NCBI RefSeq assembly: GCF_000222765.1
Contig: NZ_AFUE01000002.1
Span: forward strand, 1 to 64,000
DNA: 64,000 bases
Direction: 5' to 3'
Source of the DNA: Streptococcus cristatus ATCC 51100
Lineage (GTDB): Bacteria; Bacillota; Bacilli; Lactobacillales; Streptococcaceae
This document shows, in pieces, positions 45,410-54,678 of the stretch. Position 1 is the stretch's first letter, and each line of letters opens with the position of its first letter. The notes beneath the pieces are model-generated. The model had not been told where the DNA came from, made no database searches, and saw only the letters and a list, made by a program, of their open reading frames with translations. Both the position numbers and the translations under genes were made by a program.

Positions 45410-46513
45410 ATGGTTAAATATGGCGTCGTAGGAACAGGATATTTTGGAGCTGAATTGGCTCGTTATATGCAAAAAAATGATGGTGCAGAGATTACGATTG
45501 TTTATGATCCAGAAAATGCGGAAGCAGTAGCTGAAGAGTTAGGAGCGAAAGTGGCAGCTTCGATAGATGAATTAGTGGCTAGCGATGAAGTTGACTGTGT
45601 TATTGTAGCTTCTCCAAATAATCTTCATAAAGAGCCGGTTATCAAAGCAGCTCAGCATGGAAAAAATGTTTTTTGTGAAAAACCAATTGCTCTTTCCTAT
45701 GAGGATTGTCGCGAAATGGTAGATGCTTGTAAAGAAAATAATGTGACCTTTATGGCGGGGCATATCATGAACTTCTTTAATGGTGTTCATCATGCCAAAG
45801 AATTAATCAATCAAGGTGTGATTGGGGACGTTCTATATTGTCATACGGCTCGTAATGGATGGGAGGAGCAACAACCATCAGTATCTTGGAAGAAAATCCG
45901 CGAAAAATCTGGTGGTCACTTATATCACCATATCCATGAATTGGACTGTGTTCAATTTCTTATGGGTGGGATGCCTGAAACTGTTACAATGACTGGTGGC
46001 AATGTAGCTCATGAGGGAGAAAATTTTGGTGACGAAGATGACATGATTTTTGTCAATATGGAATTTTCAAACAAGCGTTTTGCTTTGCTAGAATGGGGCT
46101 CTGCTTATCGATGGGGTGAACACTATGTCTTGATTCAAGGGACAAAAGGAGCGATTCGTCTGGACTTGTTCAACTGTAAAGGAACTCTCAAATTAGATGG
46201 CCAAGAAAGTTACTTCCTAATCCATGAGTCACAGGAAGAAGATGATGATCGTACTCGTATTTACCATAGTACCGAAATGGATGGAGCCATTGCTTACGGA
46301 AAACCTGGTAAACGTACCCCATTGTGGTTATCATCTGTTATTGACAAGGAAATGCGTTACCTTCATGAAATCATGCAGGGAGCACCGGTAACAGAAGAAT
46401 TCAAAAAATTATTAACAGGAGAAGCAGCTCTGGAGGCTATTGCAACAGCAGATGCATGTACTCAGTCTATGTTTGAAGATCGTAAAGTTAAATTATCGGA
46501 AATTGTAAAATAA
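45410..46513 (+). CDS. Gfo/Idh/MocA oxidoreductase of the sialic-acid operon
   Basis: A 367-residue NAD(P)-dependent enzyme with the Rossmann start VGTGYFGAELARY, the conserved FCEKPIALS lysine-proline motif (about 84-92) and a C-terminal alpha/beta domain with HHIHELDCVQFLMGG. In several gut and oral bacteria a member of this family (NanOx/YjhC type) converts 2,7-anhydro-Neu5Ac to Neu5Ac. The position between the transporter and nanA makes that role likely but unproven. Confidence 0.87.
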   Translation: MVKYGVVGTGYFGAELARYMQKNDGAEITIVYDPENAEAVAEELGAKVAASIDELVASDEVDCVIVASPNNLHKEPVIKAAQHGKNVFCEKPIALSYEDCREMVDACKENNVTFMAGHIMNFFNGVHHAKELINQGVIGDVLYCHTARNGWEEQQPSVSWKKIREKSGGHLYHHIHELDCVQFLMGGMPETVTMTGGNVAHEGENFGDEDDMIFVNMEFSNKRFALLEWGSAYRWGEHYVLIQGTKGAIRLDLFNCKGTLKLDGQESYFLIHESQEEDDDRTRIYHSTEMDGAIAYGKPGKRTPLWLSSVIDKEMRYLHEIMQGAPVTEEFKKLLTGEAALEAIATADACTQSMFEDRKVKLSEIVK

Positions 46514-46518
46514 AAGAT

Positions 46519-46552
46519 GTGGGGATGAAACAATGATTTTCGTCCCTCTCAT
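46519..46552 (+). terminator. Hairpin between oxidoreductase gene and nanA
   Basis: GGGGATGAAA and TTTTCGTCCCTC form an imperfect stem followed by TCATTTC. It probably modulates rather than ends transcription. Confidence 0.4.
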
Positions 46553-46575
46553 TTCTAAAAAATTAGGAGAAAACT

Positions 46576-47493
46576 ATGTCAGATTTAAAAAAATATGAAG
46601 GTGTCATCCCAGCTTTTTATGCTTGTTATGACGAGGAGGGTGAAATCAGCCCGGAGCGGACTCGCGCTTTGGTGGAGTATTTCATCGACAAGGGCGTGCA
46701 AGGTCTCTATGTCAACGGCTCGTCAGGCGAGTGTATCTACCAGAGCGTGGCCGACAGAAAAGTAATTTTGGAAGAAGTAATGAAAGTTGCTAAGGGCAAA
46801 CTGACCATCATTGCTCACGTAGCCTGCAACAATACTAAGGACAGTATCGAGTTGGCAAAACATGCGGAAGCTCTAGGAGTTGATGCCATTGCGGCTATTC
46901 CGCCGATTTATTTCCGTCTGCCAGAATACTCTGTCGCTCAGTACTGGAATGATATCAGTGCGGCTGCCCCACATACTGATTTTGTGATTTATAATATTCC
47001 GCAATTGGCTGGTGCAGCGCTGACTCCGAGTCTTTATAAGGAAATGCTCAAGAATGAGCGCGTGATTGGGGTAAAAAATTCCTCTATGCCCGTTCAGGAT
47101 ATCCAGACTTTTGCAGCACTTGGCGGCAGTGACCATTTGGTCTTTAACGGTCCAGATGAGCAGTTCTTGGGCGGTCGTCTTATGGGTGCAGCAGCTGGAA
47201 TTGGTGGTACCTATGGGGCTATGCCAGAACTCTTCCTTAAACTGAATCAACTGATTGCAGACAAGGAACTGGAAAGAGCCAAAGAACTGCAGTTTGCCAT
47301 TAACGACATTATCGGCAAGCTAACCAGTGCTCACGGCAATATGTATGCTGTTATCAAAGAAGTTCTCAAGCTCAACGAAGGACTGGCTATCGGCTCTGTC
47401 CGTGCTCCTTTGACACCAGTCGTAGAAGCAGACCGTCCAGTCGTAGAAGCAGCAGCGGCCTTGATCCAAGAAACTAAGGAGCGCTTCCTCTAA
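46576..47493 (+). CDS. nanA: N-acetylneuraminate lyase
   Basis: It cleaves Neu5Ac to ManNAc and pyruvate through a Schiff base. The 305-residue (beta/alpha)8 enzyme has the carboxylate loop NGSSGECIYQS, Tyr139 in YNIPQ and the Schiff-base Lys167 in GVKNSSM. AGGAG precedes the ATG. The operon order (lyase, kinase, epimerase) gives GlcNAc-6-P. Confidence 0.95.
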   Translation: MSDLKKYEGVIPAFYACYDEEGEISPERTRALVEYFIDKGVQGLYVNGSSGECIYQSVADRKVILEEVMKVAKGKLTIIAHVACNNTKDSIELAKHAEALGVDAIAAIPPIYFRLPEYSVAQYWNDISAAAPHTDFVIYNIPQLAGAALTPSLYKEMLKNERVIGVKNSSMPVQDIQTFAALGGSDHLVFNGPDEQFLGGRLMGAAAGIGGTYGAMPELFLKLNQLIADKELERAKELQFAINDIIGKLTSAHGNMYAVIKEVLKLNEGLAIGSVRAPLTPVVEADRPVVEAAAALIQETKERFL

Positions 47494-47510
47494 AAGAAAG
47501 AAGGATGCTT

Positions 47511-48395
47511 ATGGGAAATTATGTTACGATTGATATTGGCGGTACCAATATCAAATACGGCCTGATAGACGACCAAGAAACGCTAGTAGAAGCCCATGAA
47601 ATACCTACGGAAGCCCATAAGGGTGGTCCAGAGATTATGCGTAAGGCTCAAAAGATAGTTGCAGACTATGCGCAGGCTGGCTCGATTGAGGGGATTTGTA
47701 TCTCCTCAGCTGGTATGGTCGATCCAGACAAGGGTGAAATTTTCTATGCTGGTCCTCAGATTCCTAACTATGCTGGGACGCAATTTAAGAAAGTCTTGGA
47801 GGAGGAGTTTTCCATTCCTTGCGAGATTGAGAATGATGTCAATTGTGCCGGTCTGGCTGAGGTCATGTCTGGCCATGGTAAGGGAGCAAAAATTGCGGTC
47901 TGTCTAACGATTGGGACAGGGATTGGTGGCTGTCTAGTAGCGGATGGGCGAGTTTTTCACGGCTTTAGCAACTCAGCCTGCGAAGTAGGCTATCTGCACC
48001 TGCCGGACGGAGCCTTTCAGGATGTAGCTTCGACCACAGCCTTGGTTCAATATGTTGCTGACTTGCACGGAGAAGATCCCTCTCTCTGGAATGGTCGAAG
48101 GATTTTCAAAGAAGCGACCGAGGGCAATACCTTCTGTATCAAAGGAATTGACCGTATGGTAGGCTATCTGGGGCAGGGCATTGCCAATATCTGCTATGTC
48201 GTCAATCCAGAAATCGTCATCCTGGGCGGTGGTATTATGGGGCAAGAGGCCATTCTTCGACCGCGTATCCAAGCGGCTCTCAAGGATGCTCTGGTGCCGA
48301 GTATAGCTGAGAAGACCAAACTAGCCTTTGCCTATCACCAAAATACGGCGGGCATGTTTGGAGCTTACTACCACTTTAAAAATAAACATCAGTAA
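47511..48395 (+). CDS. nanK: ROK-family N-acetylmannosamine kinase
   Basis: It phosphorylates ManNAc to ManNAc-6-P for NanE. The 294-residue ROK protein has the phosphate-binding start YVTIDIGGTNIKYG, IENDVNCAGLAE and TIGTGIGGCLV. The usual ROK zinc cluster (CxCGxxGCxE) is absent; the segment reads ACEVGYLHLPDGAFQD. I start at the ATG at 47511, which has AAGAAGG six bases upstream; an in-frame ATG two codons earlier overlaps that site. Confidence 0.9.
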   Translation: MGNYVTIDIGGTNIKYGLIDDQETLVEAHEIPTEAHKGGPEIMRKAQKIVADYAQAGSIEGICISSAGMVDPDKGEIFYAGPQIPNYAGTQFKKVLEEEFSIPCEIENDVNCAGLAEVMSGHGKGAKIAVCLTIGTGIGGCLVADGRVFHGFSNSACEVGYLHLPDGAFQDVASTTALVQYVADLHGEDPSLWNGRRIFKEATEGNTFCIKGIDRMVGYLGQGIANICYVVNPEIVILGGGIMGQEAILRPRIQAALKDALVPSIAEKTKLAFAYHQNTAGMFGAYYHFKNKHQ

Positions 48396-48643
48396 TCCAA
48401 GTAAACCTGGGGAGTGACCTCAGGTTTCTTGCTTCTAGAAAAACTGCTTCTGTAGATGGACAGATAGTATTTTAGAAGAAGTTGAAATGACAGGAAAAAT
48501 TCGGTGGATAGAACTAAATTTTCAAAAATTTAACTTTGCTCACCTGTCTTTAGAAGTAGATTTAAAAAGTTGCCCAAGACTTTTAAGAAGTACCAGCCCT
48601 TTGAGGTTGAGCAATCAGTAACCCATCAAGGAGTTAAAAATAA

Positions 48644-48667
48644 GGCCAGGATTTTTGTCCTAGCCTT
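48644..48667. terminator. Terminator of the RpiR-family gene (bidirectional)
   Basis: GGCCAGGA-TTTTT-GTCCTAGCC hairpin with T-rich flanks on both strands, abutting the rpiR-like stop. The spacer 48396-48643 shows only a weaker stem (AAACCTG/CAGGTTT) and no gene. Confidence 0.75.
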
Positions 48668-49513
48668 TTATTGATGCCTACGGTAATAGCCGTTAAGTTT
48701 GTGATTTTCCCAGTAACTATTGAAGATTTTTTCCTTTCTCTCTCGGTCAATCTCTAGGAAAAAGGCATAAAGTATATCGATCATCAGCAGCATTGGGAAC
48801 TGAGCTGAGATTCGTTGGATGAACTGAGGTTTACTTTGCATTGCAACTGGGATGATTTCTGAAAAGTCTTCTTTAATCAAATCAGGCTGGCCAGTGATTA
48901 ATACGGTCTTGGCTCCCATGCCCTTAGCATCAATCAGGCTGTCAATAATGGACGGGGTTTGACCTGAAAGAGAAAAGCCGATAACTAGGCAGTTTTTGTC
49001 TAAAATGCTCGTTGTCCAAGCAAAGCCATCCGCATCTGTCAGGGCTTCACAAATAACCCCTAAGCGCATGAAGCGCAGTTTCATATCGCGAGCGACGAGC
49101 CCCGAGCTTCCCGTGCCAAAAAAATAGACACGATCCGCTTTTTCAATCAGCTGGGCTACGCGCTCCAACCTTTTTTCGTCAATCAAGTCCTCGGTTTGTT
49201 GCCGAATTTGAATATAGTTGCGTAGCACTTGGCGGGACGAATCATTTTTCAGATTTGTATGCTCCGTTTTGCTGATTTTCAGTTGTTGGAGATATTGGAA
49301 GTTGAACTCCCGATAGCCCTTGAAGCCACATTTTTTTGCAAAACGGGTCAGGGCCGCCTGTGAGATGTGTAAGGTTTGGGCTACTTCGAGGGAGGACAGG
49401 TCCCCTTCTATCTCTGTCGGAGTCAAAAAATAGTCGGCAATCTGTTTTTCGACATCGGTCATAATGTCGTAACAGCTTTCGATGATGGCCAAGATATTTT
49501 GCTGGTGTCTCAT
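48668..49513 (-). CDS. RpiR-family transcriptional regulator (sialic-acid locus)
   Basis: A 281-residue regulator with an N-terminal HTH-6 domain (about 1-77; LSSLEVAQTLHISQAALTRF) and a C-terminal SIS sugar-phosphate domain (about 125-250; FFGTGSSGLVARDM and GFSLSGQTPS). It is next to the nan operon on the opposite strand. NanR of S. pneumoniae is of this family and responds to ManNAc-6-P, so the same role is likely here. Confidence 0.88.
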   Translation of the reverse strand: MRHQQNILAIIESCYDIMTDVEKQIADYFLTPTEIEGDLSSLEVAQTLHISQAALTRFAKKCGFKGYREFNFQYLQQLKISKTEHTNLKNDSSRQVLRNYIQIRQQTEDLIDEKRLERVAQLIEKADRVYFFGTGSSGLVARDMKLRFMRLGVICEALTDADGFAWTTSILDKNCLVIGFSLSGQTPSIIDSLIDAKGMGAKTVLITGQPDLIKEDFSEIIPVAMQSKPQFIQRISAQFPMLLMIDILYAFFLEIDRERKEKIFNSYWENHKLNGYYRRHQ

Positions 49514-49555
49514 GATGGGTCACTTTCTTTGGTCAAAATAATAAAACATAATTTC

Positions 49556-49591
49556 ATTATAACATAGTTTAGAGAGAATAAAGCGTTTACA
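49556..49591 (-). promoter_or_regulatory. rpiR-like gene promoter with cre site
   Basis: On the minus strand TATAAT lies about 45 nt before the ATG. On the plus strand ATAAAGCGTTTACA (49578-49591) fits the cre consensus at 12 of 14 positions and falls in the -35 region, so CcpA could repress this regulator. Confidence 0.6.
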
Positions 49592-49844
49592 AAAATGATA
49601 ATTGTCAGACCTGGCTTTCCATTAAAGTACGAGCAGACTGTAATCTCAATATTTTTAGATATTATGACCGCCTTTTTCTGAAGAGGTATTTCCTAAAGTT
49701 TGCGTCGAATGAAAGAAAAAGTGATATAATTTACACAAGTAATGTTCCAAGTTTGGATCTGAAGCAAGGGAGATAGGAGCCACTGTCCATTGCAGCTTCC
49801 AATTCTTATTTTGGAAATCAGTAAAGCTAGATTGTGAGGTTTTT
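49592..49844 (+). other. Leader region of the acetyltransferase gene
   Basis: There is no gene in this stretch. TG-A-TATAAT (49722-49730) is an extended -10, giving a leader of about 110 nt. The leader contains a stem of GGAGC with CTTCC around CTG/CAG (about 49786-49801). No T-box or riboswitch signature was recognised. Confidence 0.5.
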
Positions 49845-50540
49845 ATGCGAATCAATGAACTAGGCCAGCCTATTGGAGAGGCTCTGCCAGATTTTAAGCC
49901 GGGGGACTTGCCTAACTTGGAGCGAATTGAAGGACAGTATGTTATTATCGAGCGGTTGTCCAAGGACAAGCATGGAGCAGATTTATACGAAGTATATGGT
50001 CCGGATTCACCTGCGGACATGTGGACCTATCTCTTTCAAAATGCTGCTCAGAGTCAGGAGGAGTGGGATAGTTTGCTAGATCGGATGCTGGCAGGACAGG
50101 ACCGTTTCCACTATGCCATTGTGGACAAGGAGAGCGGCAAGGCGCTGGGAACCTTTGCTTTAATGAGAATTGACCGAGGCAATCGTGTGATTGAAGTAGG
50201 TGCTGTGACCTATTCACCGCAGCTGAAGCGCACCAGACTGGCTACAGAAGCCCAGTACTTACTGGCACGCTATGTCTTTGAAGAGCTGGAGTATCGCCGT
50301 TACGAATGGAAATGCGATGCACTCAATCAGCCCTCAAGGCGGGCAGCAGAGCGGCTGGGCTTTACCTACGAAGGTAGGTTCCGTCAGGCGGTCGTCTATA
50401 AGGGACGCAACCGAGATACCGACTGGCTCTCTATGATTGACAGTGATTGGCCTGCCGTTAAGACTCGTCTGGAGAAATGGCTGAGTCCAGACAATTTTGA
50501 TGAAAAGGGACAGCAAATAAAAGCCTTGTCTGAGTTTTGA
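49845..50540 (+). CDS. GNAT-family N-acetyltransferase (RimJ/RimL-like)
   Basis: A 231-residue cytoplasmic acetyltransferase. It has the GNAT core with GKALGTFALMRID, IEVGAVTYSPQLKRTRLATEA (acetyl-CoA loop region) and the C-terminal RRAAERLGFTYEGRFRQAVVYKGR, a pattern common in RimJ/RimL-type enzymes. The substrate is unknown; a ribosomal or other protein N-terminus or a small amine are options. It is monocistronic, with its own promoter and a terminator. Confidence 0.88.
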   Translation: MRINELGQPIGEALPDFKPGDLPNLERIEGQYVIIERLSKDKHGADLYEVYGPDSPADMWTYLFQNAAQSQEEWDSLLDRMLAGQDRFHYAIVDKESGKALGTFALMRIDRGNRVIEVGAVTYSPQLKRTRLATEAQYLLARYVFEELEYRRYEWKCDALNQPSRRAAERLGFTYEGRFRQAVVYKGRNRDTDWLSMIDSDWPAVKTRLEKWLSPDNFDEKGQQIKALSEF

Positions 50541-50549
50541 TATTTGATT

Positions 50550-50580
50550 GAGTTGAAATCATAGGATTTCGACTCTTTTT
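50550..50580 (+). terminator. Terminator after the acetyltransferase gene
   Basis: GAGTTGAAATC-ATAG-GATTTCGACTC followed by TTTTT. Confidence 0.88.
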
Positions 50581-50663
50581 ACTTTTTAATTTTGATGAAA
50601 ATGGAGAATTTTCTGATAAATTTTGATATAATAAAACGAACTACAGATAAAGGATGAGAGAGA

Positions 50664-52148
50664 ATGACCTTAGTTTATCAATCAACACGCGATGAAAAGA
50701 ATAAAGTAACAGCCAGCCAGGCGATTCTGCAAGGTTTGGCGACAGACGGCGGTCTGTTTACGCCCATTACCTATCCACAGGTCGATTTGGACTTTGCCAA
50801 GCTCAAAGACGCTTCTTATCAGGAAGTAGCCAAGCTAGTTTTATCTGCATTTTTGGATGATTTTTCTGAAGCGGAGCTGGACCACTGTATCAACCATGCC
50901 TACGACAGCAAGTTTGATGATGCGGCGATTGCTCCCTTGGTCAAGCTGGATGGTCAGTATAATCTAGAGCTTTTCCACGGAGCGACCATTGCCTTCAAGG
51001 ATATGGCTTTGTCTATCCTGCCTCACTTGATGACAACCGCAGCCAAAAAGCATGGCTTGGAAAACAAAATTGTCATTTTGACGGCGACTTCTGGCGACAC
51101 AGGTAAGGCGGCTATGGCAGGCTTTGCGGACGTTCCGGGGACTGAGATTATCGTCTTTTACCCGAAAGACGGTGTCAGCAAGGTCCAAGAGCTGCAAATG
51201 ACGACACAGACAGGTGCCAATACGCATGTTGTTGCCATTGACGGCAACTTTGACGATGCTCAGACCAATGTCAAGCACATGTTCAACGATACAGACCTAC
51301 GAGCTCGTCTCTTGGAGCACAAACTGCAATTTTCATCCGCTAACTCCATGAATATCGGCCGTTTGGTGCCACAGATTGTTTACTATGTCTATGCTTATGC
51401 TCAGCTGGTGAAGACGGGAGAAATTACAGCAGGAGACAAGGTCAACTTTACCGTTCCGACGGGGAACTTTGGTAATATCTTGGCGGCCTACTATGCTAAG
51501 CAAATCGGTCTGCCGGTTGGCAAGCTGATCTGTGCATCGAATGAAAACAATGTTCTGACAGACTTCTTCAAGACGCAGGTTTATGACAAGAAGCGGAGCT
51601 TCAAGGTGACCACTAGTCCATCCATGGATATTCTGGTTTCCTCTAACTTGGAGCGTTTGATTTTCCACCTATCTGGTAACAGTGCTGAGAAAACAGCTGC
51701 CCTGATGGCGGCTCTGAATGAGCAAGGCCAGTATGAACTGACGGACTTCGACGCTGAGATTTTAGAGCTCTTTGCAGCTGACTATGCGACAGAAGAGGAA
51801 ACAGCTGCTGAAATCAAGCGGGTCTATCAAGTCTCTAACTACATTGAAGACCCTCATACAGCCGTTGCGTCCGCTGTCTATCAAAAATACTTGGTAGAAA
51901 CAGGTGATCAGCGCAAGACTGTTATCGCATCTACTGCTAGTCCTTATAAATTCCCAGTTGTAGCAGTTGAAGCTGTGACTGGTCAAACAGGACTCAGTGA
52001 TTTCGAGGCTTTGGAGCAACTGCACGAACTTTCTGGCGTAGCCCTGCCACCAGCTGTGGACGGCTTAGAAACAGCACCGGTTCGCCACAAAACCACAGTC
52101 GCTGCAGACCAAATGCAGGCAGCAGTCGAAGATTATTTGGGATTGTAA
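50664..52148 (+). CDS. thrC: Threonine synthase
   Basis: It converts O-phosphohomoserine to threonine with PLP. The 494-residue enzyme is of the longer class, with an N-terminal extension (about 1-100), the PLP lysine Lys112 in HGATIAFKDMAL, the phosphate loop TATSGDTGKAA and VPTGNFGN. A TATAAT lies about 30 nt upstream and GATGAGAGAG serves as the ribosome site. It stands alone, without hom or thrB nearby. Confidence 0.95.
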   Translation: MTLVYQSTRDEKNKVTASQAILQGLATDGGLFTPITYPQVDLDFAKLKDASYQEVAKLVLSAFLDDFSEAELDHCINHAYDSKFDDAAIAPLVKLDGQYNLELFHGATIAFKDMALSILPHLMTTAAKKHGLENKIVILTATSGDTGKAAMAGFADVPGTEIIVFYPKDGVSKVQELQMTTQTGANTHVVAIDGNFDDAQTNVKHMFNDTDLRARLLEHKLQFSSANSMNIGRLVPQIVYYVYAYAQLVKTGEITAGDKVNFTVPTGNFGNILAAYYAKQIGLPVGKLICASNENNVLTDFFKTQVYDKKRSFKVTTSPSMDILVSSNLERLIFHLSGNSAEKTAALMAALNEQGQYELTDFDAEILELFAADYATEEETAAEIKRVYQVSNYIEDPHTAVASAVYQKYLVETGDQRKTVIASTASPYKFPVVAVEAVTGQTGLSDFEALEQLHELSGVALPPAVDGLETAPVRHKTTVAADQMQAAVEDYLGL

Positions 52149-52166
52149 AGTTTACTTAGAAGGCCT

Positions 52167-52197
52167 AAAATCAGCTGGATATCTGGCTGATTTTTTC
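52167..52197 (+). terminator. Terminator after thrC
   Basis: AAAATCAGC and GCTGATTTT form a stem around a 10-nt loop, followed by TTTC. Confidence 0.85.
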
Positions 52198-52256
52198 TTA
52201 GGATGCCCAATGAAAGAAAGAGAAGTAGCTTATGCTTAAGAGGGAGAATTTTCTCT

Positions 52257-53534
52257 ATGACGACTTATAAAAAAATCATGAATATCGCCTTGCCAGCTAT
52301 GGCAGAGAACTTTTTGCAGATGCTCATGGGCATGGTCGACAGCTATCTGGTGGCCAGTCTTGGGCTGATTGCGATTTCTGGTGTCTCGGTGGCCGGAAAC
52401 ATTATTATCATTTATCAGGCAATTTTTATCGCGCTGGGGGCTGCTGTTTCCAGTCTCATCTCCAAGACTCTGGCTCAAGGAGACAAGGAGCGTTTGGCCT
52501 ATCATACAGCTGAGGCTATCAAGCTGACGCTGCTTCTGAGCTTTCTATTGGGGCTGCTTTCCCTGCTCTTTGGCAGGCAGATGCTGGATCTGCTGGGGAC
52601 GGAAAAAGCGGTGGCTGAATCAGGCGGTCTGTATCTGGCTCTGGTTGGTGGGACTATTGTCTTGTTGGGCTTGATGACTTCCTTTGGAGCTTTAGTGCGG
52701 GTCACACGCAACCCTAGATTCCCCATGTATGTCAGTCTTCTGACTAATGTCCTCAATGCCCTCTTTTCCGGTCTGGGGATTTACGTCTTTCGGCTTGGTA
52801 TTGTCGGTGTAGCGTTGGGAACGGTGCTGGCTCGTTTGGTCGGTGTGCTGATTCTCTGGCGGGAGCTGGATTTGTCCACAATCCGCTGGTGCTGGGGCTT
52901 AGATGGAGAGCTTTTACGCCTGTCTCTGCCGGCTGCTGGAGAGCGGCTCATGATGCGGGCGGGTGATGTAGTGATCATCGCCATTTTGGTCGTCTTTGGG
53001 ACAGACGCAGTAGCGGGGAATGCCATCGGTGAAGTCCTGACTCAGTTTAATTATATGCCAATCTTCGGAGTCGCAACAGCAACAGTCATGCTGGTAGGCC
53101 ATGCGGTAGGTAAGGGAGATATGAAAGAAGTCGGTCTGATTCGTCAGAGGGCCTTCTGGCTGTCTTTTGCTTGTATGCTACCTGTGGCTCTAGGAGTCTT
53201 TGCTTTTGGTCGGCCGCTGACCTTGCTCTATACGGATAATAGCGGAGCTATCACAGCCAGTCTTTCGGTCATCCTCTTTTCTCTGCTGGGCACTCCCATG
53301 GCAGCTGGGACCGTGATTTACACAGCGGTTTGGCAGGGGCTGGGAAATGCCAGACTGCCCTTTTATGCCACGACTATTGGTATGTGGCTGATTCGCATCA
53401 TATCAGGCTATTTGTTGGGTGTGACCTTTGGCTTGGGCCTTCCGGGGGTCTGGGCTGGGACACTCTTGGACAATGGCTTCCGCTGGCTATTTTTAAAGGT
53501 TTTATACGACAGAAAAATGAGGGAAATTGCATGA
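52257..53534 (+). CDS. MATE-family efflux transporter
   Basis: A 425-residue membrane antiporter with about twelve membrane segments. MATE hallmarks are IALPAMAENFLQMLMGMVDSYLV near the start and the repeated half with LRLSLPAAGERLMMRAGDVV. Such proteins export cationic drugs or metabolites with Na+ or H+. I start at the ATG at 52257 rather than 52203, since the extra 18 residues are not hydrophobic or family-like. The stop overlaps the next gene (ATGA). Confidence 0.9.
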   Translation: MTTYKKIMNIALPAMAENFLQMLMGMVDSYLVASLGLIAISGVSVAGNIIIIYQAIFIALGAAVSSLISKTLAQGDKERLAYHTAEAIKLTLLLSFLLGLLSLLFGRQMLDLLGTEKAVAESGGLYLALVGGTIVLLGLMTSFGALVRVTRNPRFPMYVSLLTNVLNALFSGLGIYVFRLGIVGVALGTVLARLVGVLILWRELDLSTIRWCWGLDGELLRLSLPAAGERLMMRAGDVVIIAILVVFGTDAVAGNAIGEVLTQFNYMPIFGVATATVMLVGHAVGKGDMKEVGLIRQRAFWLSFACMLPVALGVFAFGRPLTLLYTDNSGAITASLSVILFSLLGTPMAAGTVIYTAVWQGLGNARLPFYATTIGMWLIRIISGYLLGVTFGLGLPGVWAGTLLDNGFRWLFLKVLYDRKMREIA

Positions 53535-54145
53535 CAACAGCGTTTATTTGGGATTTGGACGGCACCTTGCTGGACTCCTATGATGCTATTTTGGCGGGGA
53601 TTGAGGAAACCTATGCTCACTATGATCTGGACTTTGACAGGGCAAGTATTCACAGCTATATCCTAAAGCACTCTGTCCAGAAGCTCTTGGAAAAAGTAGC
53701 GTCTGAGAAAGGCCTAGACGCTGCCGAGATGAATGCCTTTCGTGGAGCAAGTCTAAAGGAGAAGAATGCTCAGGTTCATCTGATGGAAGGGGCTGCGGAG
53801 ATACTGGCCTGGGCTAAAGAGCAGGGCATTGCGCAGTTCGTCTATACCCACAAGGGACTCAATGCCCATCAAATCTTGGAAGACTTGGGCATTCATGACT
53901 ATTTTACAGAAATCATCACAACAGCCAACGGCTTTGAGCGCAAGCCTCACCCAGAAGGTGTTGATTATCTGATCGAGAAGTATGGCCTGGATAAGCAGGA
54001 AACCTACTATATCGGGGACCGGACGCTAGATGTGGATGTCGCCGTCAACAGTGGCATCCAGAGCATTAACTTCTGTGACTACCGACCAGAAATCAATCAG
54101 AAAATAGAGAAGTTGGTGGACATCAAGCAATTATTTACAAGATAA
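53531..54145 (+). CDS. HAD-superfamily phosphatase (phosphoglycolate-phosphatase-like)
   Basis: A 204-residue cytoplasmic phosphatase with HAD motif I FIWDLDGTLLDS, motif II TYTHKG-like, motif III lysine in FERKPHPEG and motif IV YYIGDRTLDVDVA. The helical cap lies between about 15 and 80. Its substrate is unknown. It overlaps the MATE gene by 4 nt, so it is translated from the same mRNA. Confidence 0.88.
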   Translation: MTTAFIWDLDGTLLDSYDAILAGIEETYAHYDLDFDRASIHSYILKHSVQKLLEKVASEKGLDAAEMNAFRGASLKEKNAQVHLMEGAAEILAWAKEQGIAQFVYTHKGLNAHQILEDLGIHDYFTEIITTANGFERKPHPEGVDYLIEKYGLDKQETYYIGDRTLDVDVAVNSGIQSINFCDYRPEINQKIEKLVDIKQLFTR

Positions 54146-54190
54146 AAAGCAGATCCGAACTGATCTACTATCAGTCTAGCCTGCTTTTTC
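54144..54190. terminator. Bidirectional terminator between HAD and YcxB-like genes
   Basis: AAAAAGCAG and CTGCTTTTT form the outer stem; inside is ACTGAT-CTACT-ATCAGT. T runs on both strands suit the two convergent genes. Confidence 0.75.
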
Positions 54191-54192
54191 TT

Positions 54193-54678
54193 TTACATAT
54201 GCTCAATGTGAAGTTCTAGCAAGAATTCAAGCGCCTCGGGAGTGCAGTTCTTTTTTTCAATAGGGAAGCCGACATTTGGACCCAACATGATATAAAAATC
54301 ATCTTTAGTATGGAAAACTTTGACGATGTCATCATAGCTATAAAGAAACTCTCCTCGTTTGCTTTTCACAGAAAATTTATCTTTCTCAAATATAAGAGTT
54401 TGCACCATATCCTTCCAGAAAGGAGTTTTTCGATAGGCCTTCCTTATCTGAAAGTCCGTGCCAAAGTACATTACTGGGAATATAATCAAAGATGTAAATA
54501 ACACGATGAAGAAAGAAAATCGCTTCAGGTTGTCAGGTAGGAAGATAAGATAGAGAGATAGAATTCCTATCAAAATGAACATATTCAGCAAGAATCTTTT
54601 CCCGCGTAAGAAAACAGACCAAGCAAATCGTTGATACACTTCCTCAGTCACAAGAGTTGGAATGGTTATTGGAAACAT
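54193..54678 (-). CDS. YcxB-like membrane protein
   Basis: A 161-residue protein with two membrane segments (about 29-48 and 55-72) and a soluble C-terminal part with FEKDKFSVKSKRGEFLYSYDD, like the YcxB-like C-terminal domain. The function is unknown. The ribosome site AGGAGG is clear, and TGG-TATAAT lies about 30 nt upstream, so this one is not leaderless. Confidence 0.78.
   Translation of the reverse strand: MFPITIPTLVTEEVYQRFAWSVFLRGKRFLLNMFILIGILSLYLIFLPDNLKRFSFFIVLFTSLIIFPVMYFGTDFQIRKAYRKTPFWKDMVQTLIFEKDKFSVKSKRGEFLYSYDDIVKVFHTKDDFYIMLGPNVGFPIEKKNCTPEALEFLLELHIEHM

Noticed and set aside
49731-49844. T-box or amino-acid riboswitch before the acetyltransferase gene
   Set aside because: The conserved T-box sequence is missing, and the stem is weak.
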